The notes under the pieces are model-generated. The model searched no databases. It was not told the origin of the DNA and saw nothing but the letters and a program-made list of their open reading frames with translations. The position numbers and the translations under genes were made by a program. From positions 1 to 13,099 of the forward strand of contig CALKWO010000264.1 of the NCBI GenBank assembly GCA_938003875.1: DNA of 13,099 nt, given 5' to 3'. The DNA is from an uncultured bacterium (GTDB lineage Bacteria; Planctomycetota; Uabimicrobiia; Uabimicrobiales; JABWCH01). Shown one piece after another: positions 6,208 to 13,099 of this stretch (position 1 is its first letter; each line of letters starts with the position of its first letter).

Positions 6208-7338
6208 TTGTCCCAGCAAGAGAAAGAAATAAACCAGGAAACTAGCTTTCGTAAGCTTCATCATTTAGAAATATGTCTGAAGAAAAAAGTTCAATCTCAT
6301 GAGACAACCAGGATCGAAGATTTTTCTTTTGTACATAGGGCAATCTGTGATCTGGATTTCGACAGTATAGACACATCTGTGGTTTTATGGGGAAAAAAAT
6401 TGCAGCTTCCTTTAATAGCAGCCGCTATGACAGGAGGTCATCCTGAAGTCAGAAAAATCAATGAGAATATTGCCATAGCAGCACAAAAATTAGGATTTGC
6501 TATGGGAGTAGGTTCTCAACGGGCAGCTTTAGAAAAAAATATTTCCTATATTACAGAATCCTTTCGGGTGGTAAGGGATCTTGCTCCTGATGCTTTGCTC
6601 ATCGGCAACCTGGGGGCTGCACAATTCGGGAAAAAATGGAATTATTCTGAAGAGCAAATCGCCAGAGCAATAGATTTAATCCAGGCACAGGCATTGGCTA
6701 TCCATGTAAACCCAGGCCAGGAAGTTATCCAGATAGAAGGGGATACATATTTTCAGGGATTCTGGGAAAAGATAAAAAATATCGCACCTTCTATTAAAGT
6801 TCCTGTCATTCTCAAGGAGGTAGGATCGGGCTTTTCTCGTGAAGATGCGCTGGCTGTCCAAAATTCTCCTCTGGCTGGCATAGATATTGGAGGATTAGGA
6901 GGAACAAGCTGGATCGGGGTCGAAGCATTACGCCTGGAAAACGAAAAGGCTTCTTTGAATTATGAAATTGGCAACCTATTTTGGGACTGGGGAATACCAA
7001 CGGCACTTTCTCTTGTAGAATCTCGCAGTGTGATGAATAAAGTATTGATTGCAACTGGCGGGATACGCAATGGTCTGGAAGCTGCCAAAATGATTGCACT
7101 AGGAGCAGACATAGCAGGAATGGCATTGCCTTTTCTGGAAGCTGCTTCTTGCGGTCTGGAGCAAATCGAATTTCTTGTAAAAAAATTCCAAAAGGAATTG
7201 AAAATCGCCATGTTTCTTACAGGTTGTAAAGATATAGAAGATCTGAAAAAAACACCTATTGTAGTCAGTGGCTATAGTAAAGAATGGATGGATCAAAGAA
7301 ATATAGCCATTTCCATGCCCTGGAGACAACAATCTTAA
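6208..7338 (+). CDS. fni: Type 2 isopentenyl-diphosphate delta-isomerase (FMN-dependent)
   Basis: The enzyme interconverts isopentenyl and dimethylallyl diphosphate in isoprenoid synthesis, using FMN, NAD(P)H and Mg2+; it is cytosolic. Numbered from TTG 6208 (376 aa, usual length), signature motifs appear in order: RKLHH (15-19), AAMTGG (72-77), GVGSQRA (100-106), HVNPGQE (166-172) with the conserved Gln-Glu pair, ILKEVGSGFS (201-210), GGLGGTSW (228-235) and ATGGIRNGLEAAK (282-294), the last being the FMN phosphate site. The start lacks an ATG. TTG 6202, GTG 6205 and TTG 6208 follow TAGGGAG (6194-6200), and 6208 has the best 7-bp spacing, with GTG 6205 as the main alternative. It is first in a tight four-gene run, 15 bp before the QW-repeat gene. 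A non-ATG start may keep expression modest. Confidence 0.93.
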   Translation: MSQQEKEINQETSFRKLHHLEICLKKKVQSHETTRIEDFSFVHRAICDLDFDSIDTSVVLWGKKLQLPLIAAAMTGGHPEVRKINENIAIAAQKLGFAMGVGSQRAALEKNISYITESFRVVRDLAPDALLIGNLGAAQFGKKWNYSEEQIARAIDLIQAQALAIHVNPGQEVIQIEGDTYFQGFWEKIKNIAPSIKVPVILKEVGSGFSREDALAVQNSPLAGIDIGGLGGTSWIGVEALRLENEKASLNYEIGNLFWDWGIPTALSLVESRSVMNKVLIATGGIRNGLEAAKMIALGADIAGMALPFLEAASCGLEQIEFLVKKFQKELKIAMFLTGCKDIEDLKKTPIVVSGYSKEWMDQRNIAISMPWRQQS

Positions 7339-7353
7339 AAGAGGAGCAAATCT

Positions 7354-8889
7354 ATGATGGAAGAAGATGAAGAATACCAGGAGGATGAACCAATAGCAGA
7401 ACAGGAAGGGATGAATTTTTCTCTCTTTTTGCAAGAGCAGCTTCAGTATATGCCATGGTGGATTCTATCCATCATAATCCATACGATTATCTTATGTATC
7501 ATGTTCTTGACTATCTCTGAGGAAAAAGTAAAAGAAATCGAAATCAAGATCCCTGATATAAAGATGGAGCAGGTACAAGAAGAGATCAAGATCGAAAAAA
7601 AGCCCGACCAGTTCAAACAGGAGAAAGAAGTCCCTGTTGAGCAGGAAAATCCCCAGGTACAAGATCCTATTGTAAAAGAAGCCAAAGTCTCCGATCACAA
7701 TGAAACCGCCAATCAAGAAGATTTCAAGATGTCCAAGGGAAAATCGGATTTCGTTTCCGATAGTCCTTTTGAAGGCAAGTTTACCAACAACAAGATTGGA
7801 ATCGGTGGCGGCGCGGGTGGTATGTTTGGAGATCGTTTTGGAGGAAGAGAAAACCTGGTAGCACGAGGTGGAAGCCAGAAAACAGAAGATGCAGTATTGA
7901 AAGGCTTACAATGGCTGAAGAGGCATCAAAATCCCGATGGCTCCTGGGGAGCCAATGGTTTTAGCCAATGCTGTAACCGTGATCCCAAGTATCCTGGGAA
8001 ATGCGATGGTGCTGGTGCTATGTGGGCAGATACTGGCGTGACAGGTCTGGCACTGCTTTGCTTTTTGGGAGCAGGAAACAGCACAACCATAGGCGATTTC
8101 CAGGATCAGGTAAGAGATGCGGTTCAGTACCTTACTCGCGCTCAGGATTCTGATGGTTGCTTTGGAAAAAGAGAGGCTCATTATATGTACAATCATTCGA
8201 TTGCGACATTGGCAATGGCAGAGGCCTATAGCCTTTCTAATTATAATGCCATGATCAAAACTCCAGCACAAAAGGCCGTGGATTTCTTATGCAGGGCACA
8301 GAATCCCAATAAGGCATGGCGATATACATACCAATCGGGTGATAATGATACATCCGTGACAGGCTGGTGTGTCATGGCACTGAAATCCGCTAAAGCAGCA
8401 GGGCTTACCATTTCTGAAACCGCTTTTTCTAGCACTAAAGCATTTCTGGACTCTATAACCGATACAAAATACTATAGAACAGGCTATACTGAATTAGGAA
8501 ATGCAGCAGGCATTGCAGAGTCTATGACGGCTGTTGCAATGACAGCCAGAGTCTTTATGGGTTCCAATAAAAACGACCCTTATCTGGTTGGTGGAGCAGG
8601 TCTTTTACAGACTAACTATCCTGTGTGGAAAGATGATAAAAGCACAATCGATTACTATTACTGGTACTATGGTACTTTGGCTATGTATCAATTGGGGGGA
8701 GACTACTGGATTTCCTGGAATGATAAGATGAAAGCAGCCTTGCTGGACTCTCAAGAAAAAGAAGGCTGCGCCAGTGGGTCATGGCCCGCTTATGATCGCT
8801 GGTGTTCAACAGGAGGAAGAGTATACGCAACGGCTGTCAATGTACTATCTCTGGAAATCTATTATCGCTATGCAAAAGTATTTAAGTAA
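7354..8889 (+). CDS. Membrane-anchored QW-repeat protein with squalene/prenyltransferase alpha-alpha fold
   Basis: This is a 511-aa protein with an acidic cytoplasmic N-terminus (1-34), one membrane segment (about 35-53), a Glu/Lys/Pro-rich linker (about 55-125), a Gly-rich hinge (149-173) and a C-terminal repeat domain (about 176-511). Repeats with the QW flavour include LQWLKRHQNPDGSWG (185-199), VQYLTRAQDSDGCFG (257-271) and VDFLCRAQNPNKAW (309-322). The domain should lie outside the cytoplasm. The catalytic DxDD motif of squalene-hopene cyclases is not intact: the nearest segment reads GDNDTSV (329-335), so cyclase activity is doubtful. Cys-rich loops (206, 207, 217; 472, 484) could form disulfides. 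GAGGAG at 7341-7346 sits 7 bp before the ATG. Proteins of this layout are familiar, without assigned function, from Planctomycetes. Linkage to fni suggests an isoprenoid or hopanoid connection, which is only an inference. Confidence 0.85.
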   Translation: MMEEDEEYQEDEPIAEQEGMNFSLFLQEQLQYMPWWILSIIIHTIILCIMFLTISEEKVKEIEIKIPDIKMEQVQEEIKIEKKPDQFKQEKEVPVEQENPQVQDPIVKEAKVSDHNETANQEDFKMSKGKSDFVSDSPFEGKFTNNKIGIGGGAGGMFGDRFGGRENLVARGGSQKTEDAVLKGLQWLKRHQNPDGSWGANGFSQCCNRDPKYPGKCDGAGAMWADTGVTGLALLCFLGAGNSTTIGDFQDQVRDAVQYLTRAQDSDGCFGKREAHYMYNHSIATLAMAEAYSLSNYNAMIKTPAQKAVDFLCRAQNPNKAWRYTYQSGDNDTSVTGWCVMALKSAKAAGLTISETAFSSTKAFLDSITDTKYYRTGYTELGNAAGIAESMTAVAMTARVFMGSNKNDPYLVGGAGLLQTNYPVWKDDKSTIDYYYWYYGTLAMYQLGGDYWISWNDKMKAALLDSQEKEGCASGSWPAYDRWCSTGGRVYATAVNVLSLEIYYRYAKVFK

Positions 8890-9748
8890 GCTTTTCCACA
8901 AAACAGAAAAAATAGGGAAAGAAAGCTCACCTGAGATACAGAAAAAATTTAAGATGAGTACAGCATTTCTTTGGATTCTGAGCTGTCTTTCTTTTCTGGC
9001 TCTTCTATTCTGGGGGAAAATATCCGTAGGAGAAAACCAGGAAGTAGTTTATTTCCGCGAGTATCTTCCCTTGCTTTTAGAAAAAGGCAAAGATAGTACC
9101 CTTTTGGTTTTTTTTTCTTTATCACTCACTGTAGTTCTATCCATTTTTTTTACAAGTTTTTCTTTTTTCTATTCCTGGTTAGAAAAAAAAATTTCTATTT
9201 TTAAAACCCATAGGCGATTTTCCAAGCCTTTCTTTTTTTCTTTCTTGGGAATCTTGAAAATTTTTGTAATGCTCCCCAATTTTTTATCTTCTATCCCGCT
9301 TTTTATCACTGGAATTTTTTTAATCCGCATTTTCCATCTCGATACAGTGAATGAGAAAAATCTTTTCTATGGTGTGCTTTGCCTATCCCTTTTTAACTTG
9401 AGCTATATTACCAGGAGGACAGTGCAAAAAATCGCTCTGGCATACCAGGCACCCTATGTTCTGTATGCCCATTCCCTCGGCTTGCCTGAATTTACTATTT
9501 TCCGTCATTATATTATGCCCACGATTATCAAAGACCATTTTACCATTCTCAGAGAGCTGTTGCCTCATCTGACGATAGAGAGTGTGATTATAGAATATAC
9601 TTTTGGCTACAGTGCCTTGATACGTTCTTTGATCAATGCCATCCTATACCAGAGTTGGGCATACTTCATTCTTATTTTTTTGTCGATTCTATTATTCCTT
9701 ACATTTTTCAACATTTTTTTTCAATTTATAGAAGATATGTTTTTTTAA
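8870..9748 (+). CDS. Orphan ABC-transporter permease-like membrane protein (OppB/C superfamily)
   Basis: This is a 292-aa, strongly Phe-rich polytopic membrane protein. Hydrophobic segments lie near 31-48, 78-101, 121-155, 165-180 and 260-288. A degenerate EAA loop, the contact site for the ABC ATPase, spans about 195-219: APYVLYAHSLGLPEF, then IMP, with the key Gly at 204 and Pro at 217. This matches peptide/nickel-type permeases. The reading frame stays open back to 8774, but ATG 8870 overlaps the preceding gene by only 20 bp and is the more likely start, probably by translational coupling, since no strong ribosome binding site is seen. ATG 8954 is an alternative. No ATPase or solute-binding gene is adjacent, unusual for this family, so the partner is unknown or the function has drifted. 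It is richer in A/T homopolymers than its neighbours. Confidence 0.7.
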   Translation: MQKYLSKLFHKTEKIGKESSPEIQKKFKMSTAFLWILSCLSFLALLFWGKISVGENQEVVYFREYLPLLLEKGKDSTLLVFFSLSLTVVLSIFFTSFSFFYSWLEKKISIFKTHRRFSKPFFFSFLGILKIFVMLPNFLSSIPLFITGIFLIRIFHLDTVNEKNLFYGVLCLSLFNLSYITRRTVQKIALAYQAPYVLYAHSLGLPEFTIFRHYIMPTIIKDHFTILRELLPHLTIESVIIEYTFGYSALIRSLINAILYQSWAYFILIFLSILLFLTFFNIFFQFIEDMFF

Positions 9749-9754
9749 TAAATT

Positions 9755-12700
9755 ATGGATGAAAAAGCACGAAATCAGATTCGAGAAGATTTAGATCATA
9801 CCTATCTTGTAGAAGCAGGTGCTGGTACAGGGAAAACAACGCTTCTGGTTGCTCGCATTTTACAGATAGTACGATCTGGCAAAGCAAGTCTGCCGCAAGT
9901 TGTTGCTATTACCTTTACGGAAAAGGCTGCTCAGGAGCTGAAAAATCGACTCAAAGAACGCCTGGAGGCTGAAATAGAAAACCAAAGCGATCCTTTTATC
10001 CAAAAAGTTTTTAACCAGGCACTGCGGGATTTGGAATATTCCTCTATTAGCACGATTCATGGATTTTGCAATAGTATCTTAAGAGAAAAAGCAGTGGAAG
10101 CCCAGGTAGATATTGGCTTCACTGTAGTCAATGAAAGCGGTGCGAATATATTGTACGATCAGGTCTGGGAAAGGTGGCTATTGCAAAAAATTCGAGACAA
10201 AGAGGATTTTTTGCGCGATCTATTGCGCCTTGGAATCAGCTTTGAACAAATGCAAAAGACAGCAGCCCTGCTGGCCAGGCATCAAGATTTATCCAAAGAA
10301 TATTTTCAAGTACAGGAATATCCGATCTGCTTTCAGGAATGGCAAAAAAGCTTCCAAACGATTTTAGCAGAACTGGAAGCACTCTCCGAGAATTGCAAGA
10401 ATAGAGAAGATCGTGGGTACCAACGCATCCAGGTGCTATCCCAGGAATGGAATTTTCTGAAAGACCTTTCCGAAAAAGATTCCATCCGACGATTGCTGTA
10501 TGGAATTGAGATAAAAAGTGAAGGAAACAAAAAGAACTGGTCTCCTGGTGAGGCATTGACTCAAGTCAAAGAAAAATTGCAGACCCTTCGGGAAGAATGC
10601 GAGGACATTGCCTCAAAGGCAAGGCATAACCTCACCCAAAAATTTCTTGCCTGGATAAAAGAATTCTTAGACTACTACCAAGCCGAAAAAGAGCAAAACA
10701 ACATGCTCACCTTTGAAGATTTGCTGATCTGCACCCGAAACATGCTCCAAAAAAATAAAGACGTACGCAAGGAATTGCAACAACGCTATCTTTATATCCT
10801 GGTGGATGAATTTCAGGACACAGACCCTCTCCAAACCGAGATACTATTCTTTTTATCAGAAAAAGATGCTCTGGCCGATGAATGGCAGGAGGTGATCCTG
10901 AAAGAGGGAAAATTCTTTGCAGTAGGAGATCCGAAACAGGCCATCTATCGCTTTCGCAGGGCGGACATCGAAATCTATGAGTCTGTCAAGCAGCAACTTG
11001 GCAAAGAAAGATTTCTGGAAATACAAAAGAACTTCCGTTCTTCTTGTGGTATTCTCGACTGGGTAAATCATATTTTTTCTCATCTCATACAACCCCCCGA
11101 AGAGGGAATGTACCAGCCATCCTATAGCAATCTCTACGCCCATCGTACCAATCCGCCCAGAGAGAAATCCGTATACTACCTTTCGCTTCCCGAAAGAAAA
11201 GGAATCTCAGAGGAAGAATCTTTACGTATGGAAGAAATAGTAGAGGAAGAAGCTGAATCCATTGCTCGCATGATTTCTGTGCTTATCAGGGACAAATGGC
11301 CTGTTGTCCAGAATGATACTGTTCGGGATGTGGAATATGGAGATATGGCGATCCTGGTGCGGAGGTTCAGCTATGTTGAAACTTTTGAAAAAGCCCTCAC
11401 TCGGTATAAAATTCCCTACCAGGTCATTGGCAGCAAATCTTATTACAGTCGCATAGAAATCAAAAGCCTCTTAGTCTTGTTACGCTCTATTTTAGAGCCT
11501 TACAATGCCATTTGTGTAACAGGCGCATTGCGCTCCCCTGTTTTTTCTGTATCAGATGAAGAAATCTTTCTTTATAAAGACGCTCATGAAACCCTGGACT
11601 ATCGGCAAGTCCAGGAAAGCCAGACTCATATAGGAAAAATTTTCTCTTTGTTGAGAGAATTGCATGGTAAAATGTACGAAACTTCCATCCCTTTGTTTTT
11701 ACAGGAAATCTTTGAAAAGACAGGAATCCTGCTGACTTTCATGAGCATGAATAAAGGAGAAAACAGGGTCGCTAATCTTCTGAAAATTCTCCAGCTTGCC
11801 TACTCTTTTTCTCAGATAGGAATTCAGGATTTCAGCAAGTTCGTAAATTCCTTAAAGGATTTTGAAGAACGAGAGCAAGAAGAATCAGAAAGCTTTTTGG
11901 AATCTCAGCTTCCACAATCTGTAAAAATCATCAGCATCCACAGAGCCAAAGGATTGGAATTTCCTGTTGTATTCCTTGGGGATCTGGCAGGAAAAAAGTC
12001 CCAGACATCGCCTTTGCTCCTTGTAAAGGAAAAGAAACGCATGGAAGTGAAGCTTACAGGGAAAATCGAGCTTAAGACAGCAGGATATGATGAGCAGGTA
12101 TTGCTAGAGAAGAAAAAAACCGAGGCAGAAGAAATCCGATTGCTCTACGTTGCCGCTACCAGGGCGAAAGACTATCTCTTTCTTCCTACAGCAGCAAGAG
12201 GACATGGATATTTTGCATTTCTGGATCCCTTTTTGCAAATTGTCCCTGAGGATTTCTATGCCTTTTCAGCAGAAGATGTAGTCTCTTATTCCAGAAATCT
12301 GGATTTTGTTCCAGAAATTTCTGAGAACCAGACACATTGTAAAGACTGGGAAGAAAAACGTTTGCAGTGGATGGAAAGGCAAAAAAGAGTCTGGAGTAAA
12401 GCCTGCCCGCAAACTCCTTCTTCTCCTATGAAAACACAGACAGCACTTTCGCAGGCCGTGCACAGCGTTCTATCTTTCCTGAATCCCCATATAGAAGAAG
12501 ACCTTTTTCTTCCCTACGAAATTCATTCTCTGCTAGAGCAGGAAGCCCAGAGAACTTTTCTTACGCCTCAAGAAAAAGAGCAGGCAGCAAAGATGCTGGA
12601 AAACGCAGTGCATTCCAGTTTGCAGGCCAAAATCTTACGCAGCAAACGTTTTTTCCGCGCGGTTCCCTTCTCTGCCATTGTTGATGGGAAGTATATACAG

Positions 12701-12940
12701 GACACAATAGACCTGTATTTCCAGGAAAAAAACAAGCTTTACCTCGTTGCCTACAAAACAGACATTATCTCCTCTGCTGAAACAGCCCAATATGCCAGTC
12801 AGTATATTCCAGATCTGAAAATCTGGGCAAAGGCTTTACAAGAAAGCACAGGCCTCAAGGTAGAGAAAGGAATATTGTATTTTTTGTACCCCGATGTACA
12901 GCATTTAGTAGAAAATATACTGCAAACATCTACAAATTAG
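9755..12940 (+). CDS. UvrD/AddA/RecB-type superfamily 1 helicase with degenerate C-terminal nuclease motif
   Basis: This is a 1061-aa DNA helicase of the AddA/RecB branch, expected to act in processing double-strand ends or in recombination. Helicase motifs are complete: AGAGTGKT (21-28), a STIHGFC motif, VDEFQDTD (350-357), GDPKQAIYRFR (391-401), IHRAKGLEFPVVFL and LLYVAATRAKD (796-806) with arginine-finger R803. The C-terminus shows a RecB-like nuclease layout: AVHSVL with H903, TIDLYF with D986, then VAYKTD. Spacing from D986 to A999 is 13, as from D1067 to D1080 in RecB, so Ala replaces the catalytic Asp; K1001 is kept. The later QL of the family motif reads DL (1020-1021). The helicase is probably active but nuclease-deficient. 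It starts 6 bp after the permease stop without a visible Shine-Dalgarno sequence, suggesting translational coupling. No addB, recC or recD is adjacent. At 1061 aa it is a little short for AddA. Confidence 0.88.
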   Translation: MDEKARNQIREDLDHTYLVEAGAGTGKTTLLVARILQIVRSGKASLPQVVAITFTEKAAQELKNRLKERLEAEIENQSDPFIQKVFNQALRDLEYSSISTIHGFCNSILREKAVEAQVDIGFTVVNESGANILYDQVWERWLLQKIRDKEDFLRDLLRLGISFEQMQKTAALLARHQDLSKEYFQVQEYPICFQEWQKSFQTILAELEALSENCKNREDRGYQRIQVLSQEWNFLKDLSEKDSIRRLLYGIEIKSEGNKKNWSPGEALTQVKEKLQTLREECEDIASKARHNLTQKFLAWIKEFLDYYQAEKEQNNMLTFEDLLICTRNMLQKNKDVRKELQQRYLYILVDEFQDTDPLQTEILFFLSEKDALADEWQEVILKEGKFFAVGDPKQAIYRFRRADIEIYESVKQQLGKERFLEIQKNFRSSCGILDWVNHIFSHLIQPPEEGMYQPSYSNLYAHRTNPPREKSVYYLSLPERKGISEEESLRMEEIVEEEAESIARMISVLIRDKWPVVQNDTVRDVEYGDMAILVRRFSYVETFEKALTRYKIPYQVIGSKSYYSRIEIKSLLVLLRSILEPYNAICVTGALRSPVFSVSDEEIFLYKDAHETLDYRQVQESQTHIGKIFSLLRELHGKMYETSIPLFLQEIFEKTGILLTFMSMNKGENRVANLLKILQLAYSFSQIGIQDFSKFVNSLKDFEEREQEESESFLESQLPQSVKIISIHRAKGLEFPVVFLGDLAGKKSQTSPLLLVKEKKRMEVKLTGKIELKTAGYDEQVLLEKKKTEAEEIRLLYVAATRAKDYLFLPTAARGHGYFAFLDPFLQIVPEDFYAFSAEDVVSYSRNLDFVPEISENQTHCKDWEEKRLQWMERQKRVWSKACPQTPSSPMKTQTALSQAVHSVLSFLNPHIEEDLFLPYEIHSLLEQEAQRTFLTPQEKEQAAKMLENAVHSSLQAKILRSKRFFRAVPFSAIVDGKYIQDTIDLYFQEKNKLYLVAYKTDIISSAETAQYASQYIPDLKIWAKALQESTGLKVEKGILYFLYPDVQHLVENILQTSTN

Positions 12941-12963
12941 AGGGAAATTGCAAAAATTTTGAT

Positions 12964-12992
12964 AAAGATAAGGATCTTTATCCTTAATCTTT
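12964..12992. terminator. AT-rich hairpin after the helicase gene
   Basis: AAAGATAAGGAT (12964-12975) pairs with ATCCTTAATCTTT (12980-12992) around CTTT, with one bulged base. It lies 23 bp after the stop codon. It could serve as a weak operon terminator, but the stem is AT-rich and no T-run follows. Its arms are built of the same GATAAA/GATTAA-like hexamers as the array at the window edge, in inverted orientation, so it may be part of that repeat region. Confidence 0.35.
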
Positions 12993-13000
12993 AGGAATCG

Positions 13001-13022
13001 GAATTAAATAAGTTCCCCATTT
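13001..13022 (-). repeat. Right copy of the 22-bp dispersed inverted repeat
   Basis: This segment, containing GAATTAAATAAGTTCCCC, is the reverse complement of 22-43 except at one position. It lies directly before the hexamer array. Together with the preceding G it could form a small hairpin, GGAATT with AGTTCC, using one G-U pair. Confidence 0.6.
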
Positions 13023-13026
13023 AGAC

Positions 13027-13099
13027 GATAAAGATAACGATAACGATAACGATAACGATTAAGATTAAGATTAAGATTAAGATTAAGATTAAGATTAAG
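13027..13099. repeat. Hexanucleotide tandem repeat array running off the window
   Basis: Twelve in-phase 6-bp units are visible: one GATAAA, four GATAAC, then seven GATTAA, plus one extra base. The array is cut by the window edge, so its length is unknown. Units within each block are identical, which points to recent slippage or unequal exchange. GATTAA carries a stop in one forward frame and no ribosome binding site precedes the array, so a coding role is unlikely. Confidence 0.95.

Noticed and set aside
6812..7434. Three minus-strand open frames of 83-111 codons across fni and the start of the next gene
   Set aside because: They are antisense to well-supported genes and show no start signal or family resemblance.
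7554..7725. TonB-like energy-transducing protein in the linker of the QW-repeat gene
   Set aside because: The Glu/Lys/Pro linker after one membrane helix is TonB-like in composition only. No TonB C-terminal domain follows, and the C-terminus is the QW-repeat domain.
8774..8869. N-terminal extension of the permease-like frame into the QW-repeat gene
   Set aside because: It would overlap the upstream gene by 116 bp and its sequence is a frame-shifted reading of that gene's end. ATG 8870 gives a normal short overlap.
22..13022. The whole window as one transposon bounded by terminal inverted repeats
   Set aside because: The 22-bp repeats are not accompanied by a transposase, recombinase or visible target duplication, and the genes between them look like ordinary chromosomal genes.
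13001..13099. CRISPR array at the right edge
   Set aside because: The repeats are contiguous 6-bp units with no unique spacers, and no cas genes are present.

Overview
The window is AT-rich bacterial DNA, and all eight genes I can support lie on the + strand. The best guess for the host is Planctomycetota or a close relative. The reasons are a membrane-anchored Ser/Thr kinase with a DWG metal-binding motif and a GTPYYMSPEQARG activation segment, a membrane-anchored QW-repeat (squalene-cyclase-fold) protein of a type I associate with Planctomycetes, and a DUF5935-type O-glycosylation ligase. This is an inference from protein style; no rRNA or marker gene is present.

Left half (79-6020): four separately spaced genes. 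They are a receptor-like Ser/Thr kinase, a small phasin-like protein, a polytopic O-antigen/O-glycosylation ligase, and an AAA+ ATPase with two N-terminal winged-helix-like repeats. The phasin gene has the clearest promoter in the window: an A/T-tract, TTGACT, a 17-bp spacer and TATACT. A perfect 19-bp palindrome covers the spacer and start of the -10, which suggests repressor control. A GC-rich rho-independent terminator follows the gene. The ligase gene has its own TTGTAA-17-TATAAT promoter.

Right half (6208-12940): an apparent four-gene operon. It holds type 2 isopentenyl-diphosphate isomerase (fni), the QW-repeat protein, an orphan ABC-permease-like protein and a large UvrD/AddA/RecB-like helicase. 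Junctions are 15 bp, a 20-bp overlap and 6 bp. Isoprenoid supply next to a terpene-cyclase-fold protein is suggestive, but the cyclase acidic motif is not intact. The helicase motors look complete. Its C-terminal nuclease motif has Ala where RecB and AddA have the catalytic Asp of the DYK motif, so it may be a nuclease-dead paralogue.

Intergenic DNA is rich in structure. There are three GC-rich palindromes built on CCAGGG/CCCTGG cores, a hairpin element bracketed by 15/16-identical direct repeats after the AAA+ gene, and a 22-bp repeat (one mismatch) in opposite orientations at the two window ends. The right edge runs into a hexanucleotide tandem array (GATAAA, GATAAC, GATTAA) cut off by the window. 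I see no tRNA, rRNA, CRISPR array, transposase or integrase. No complete new defence or biosynthetic system can be claimed. The best leads are the fni operon, the degenerate AddA-like nuclease, the palindromic operator and the hexamer array.
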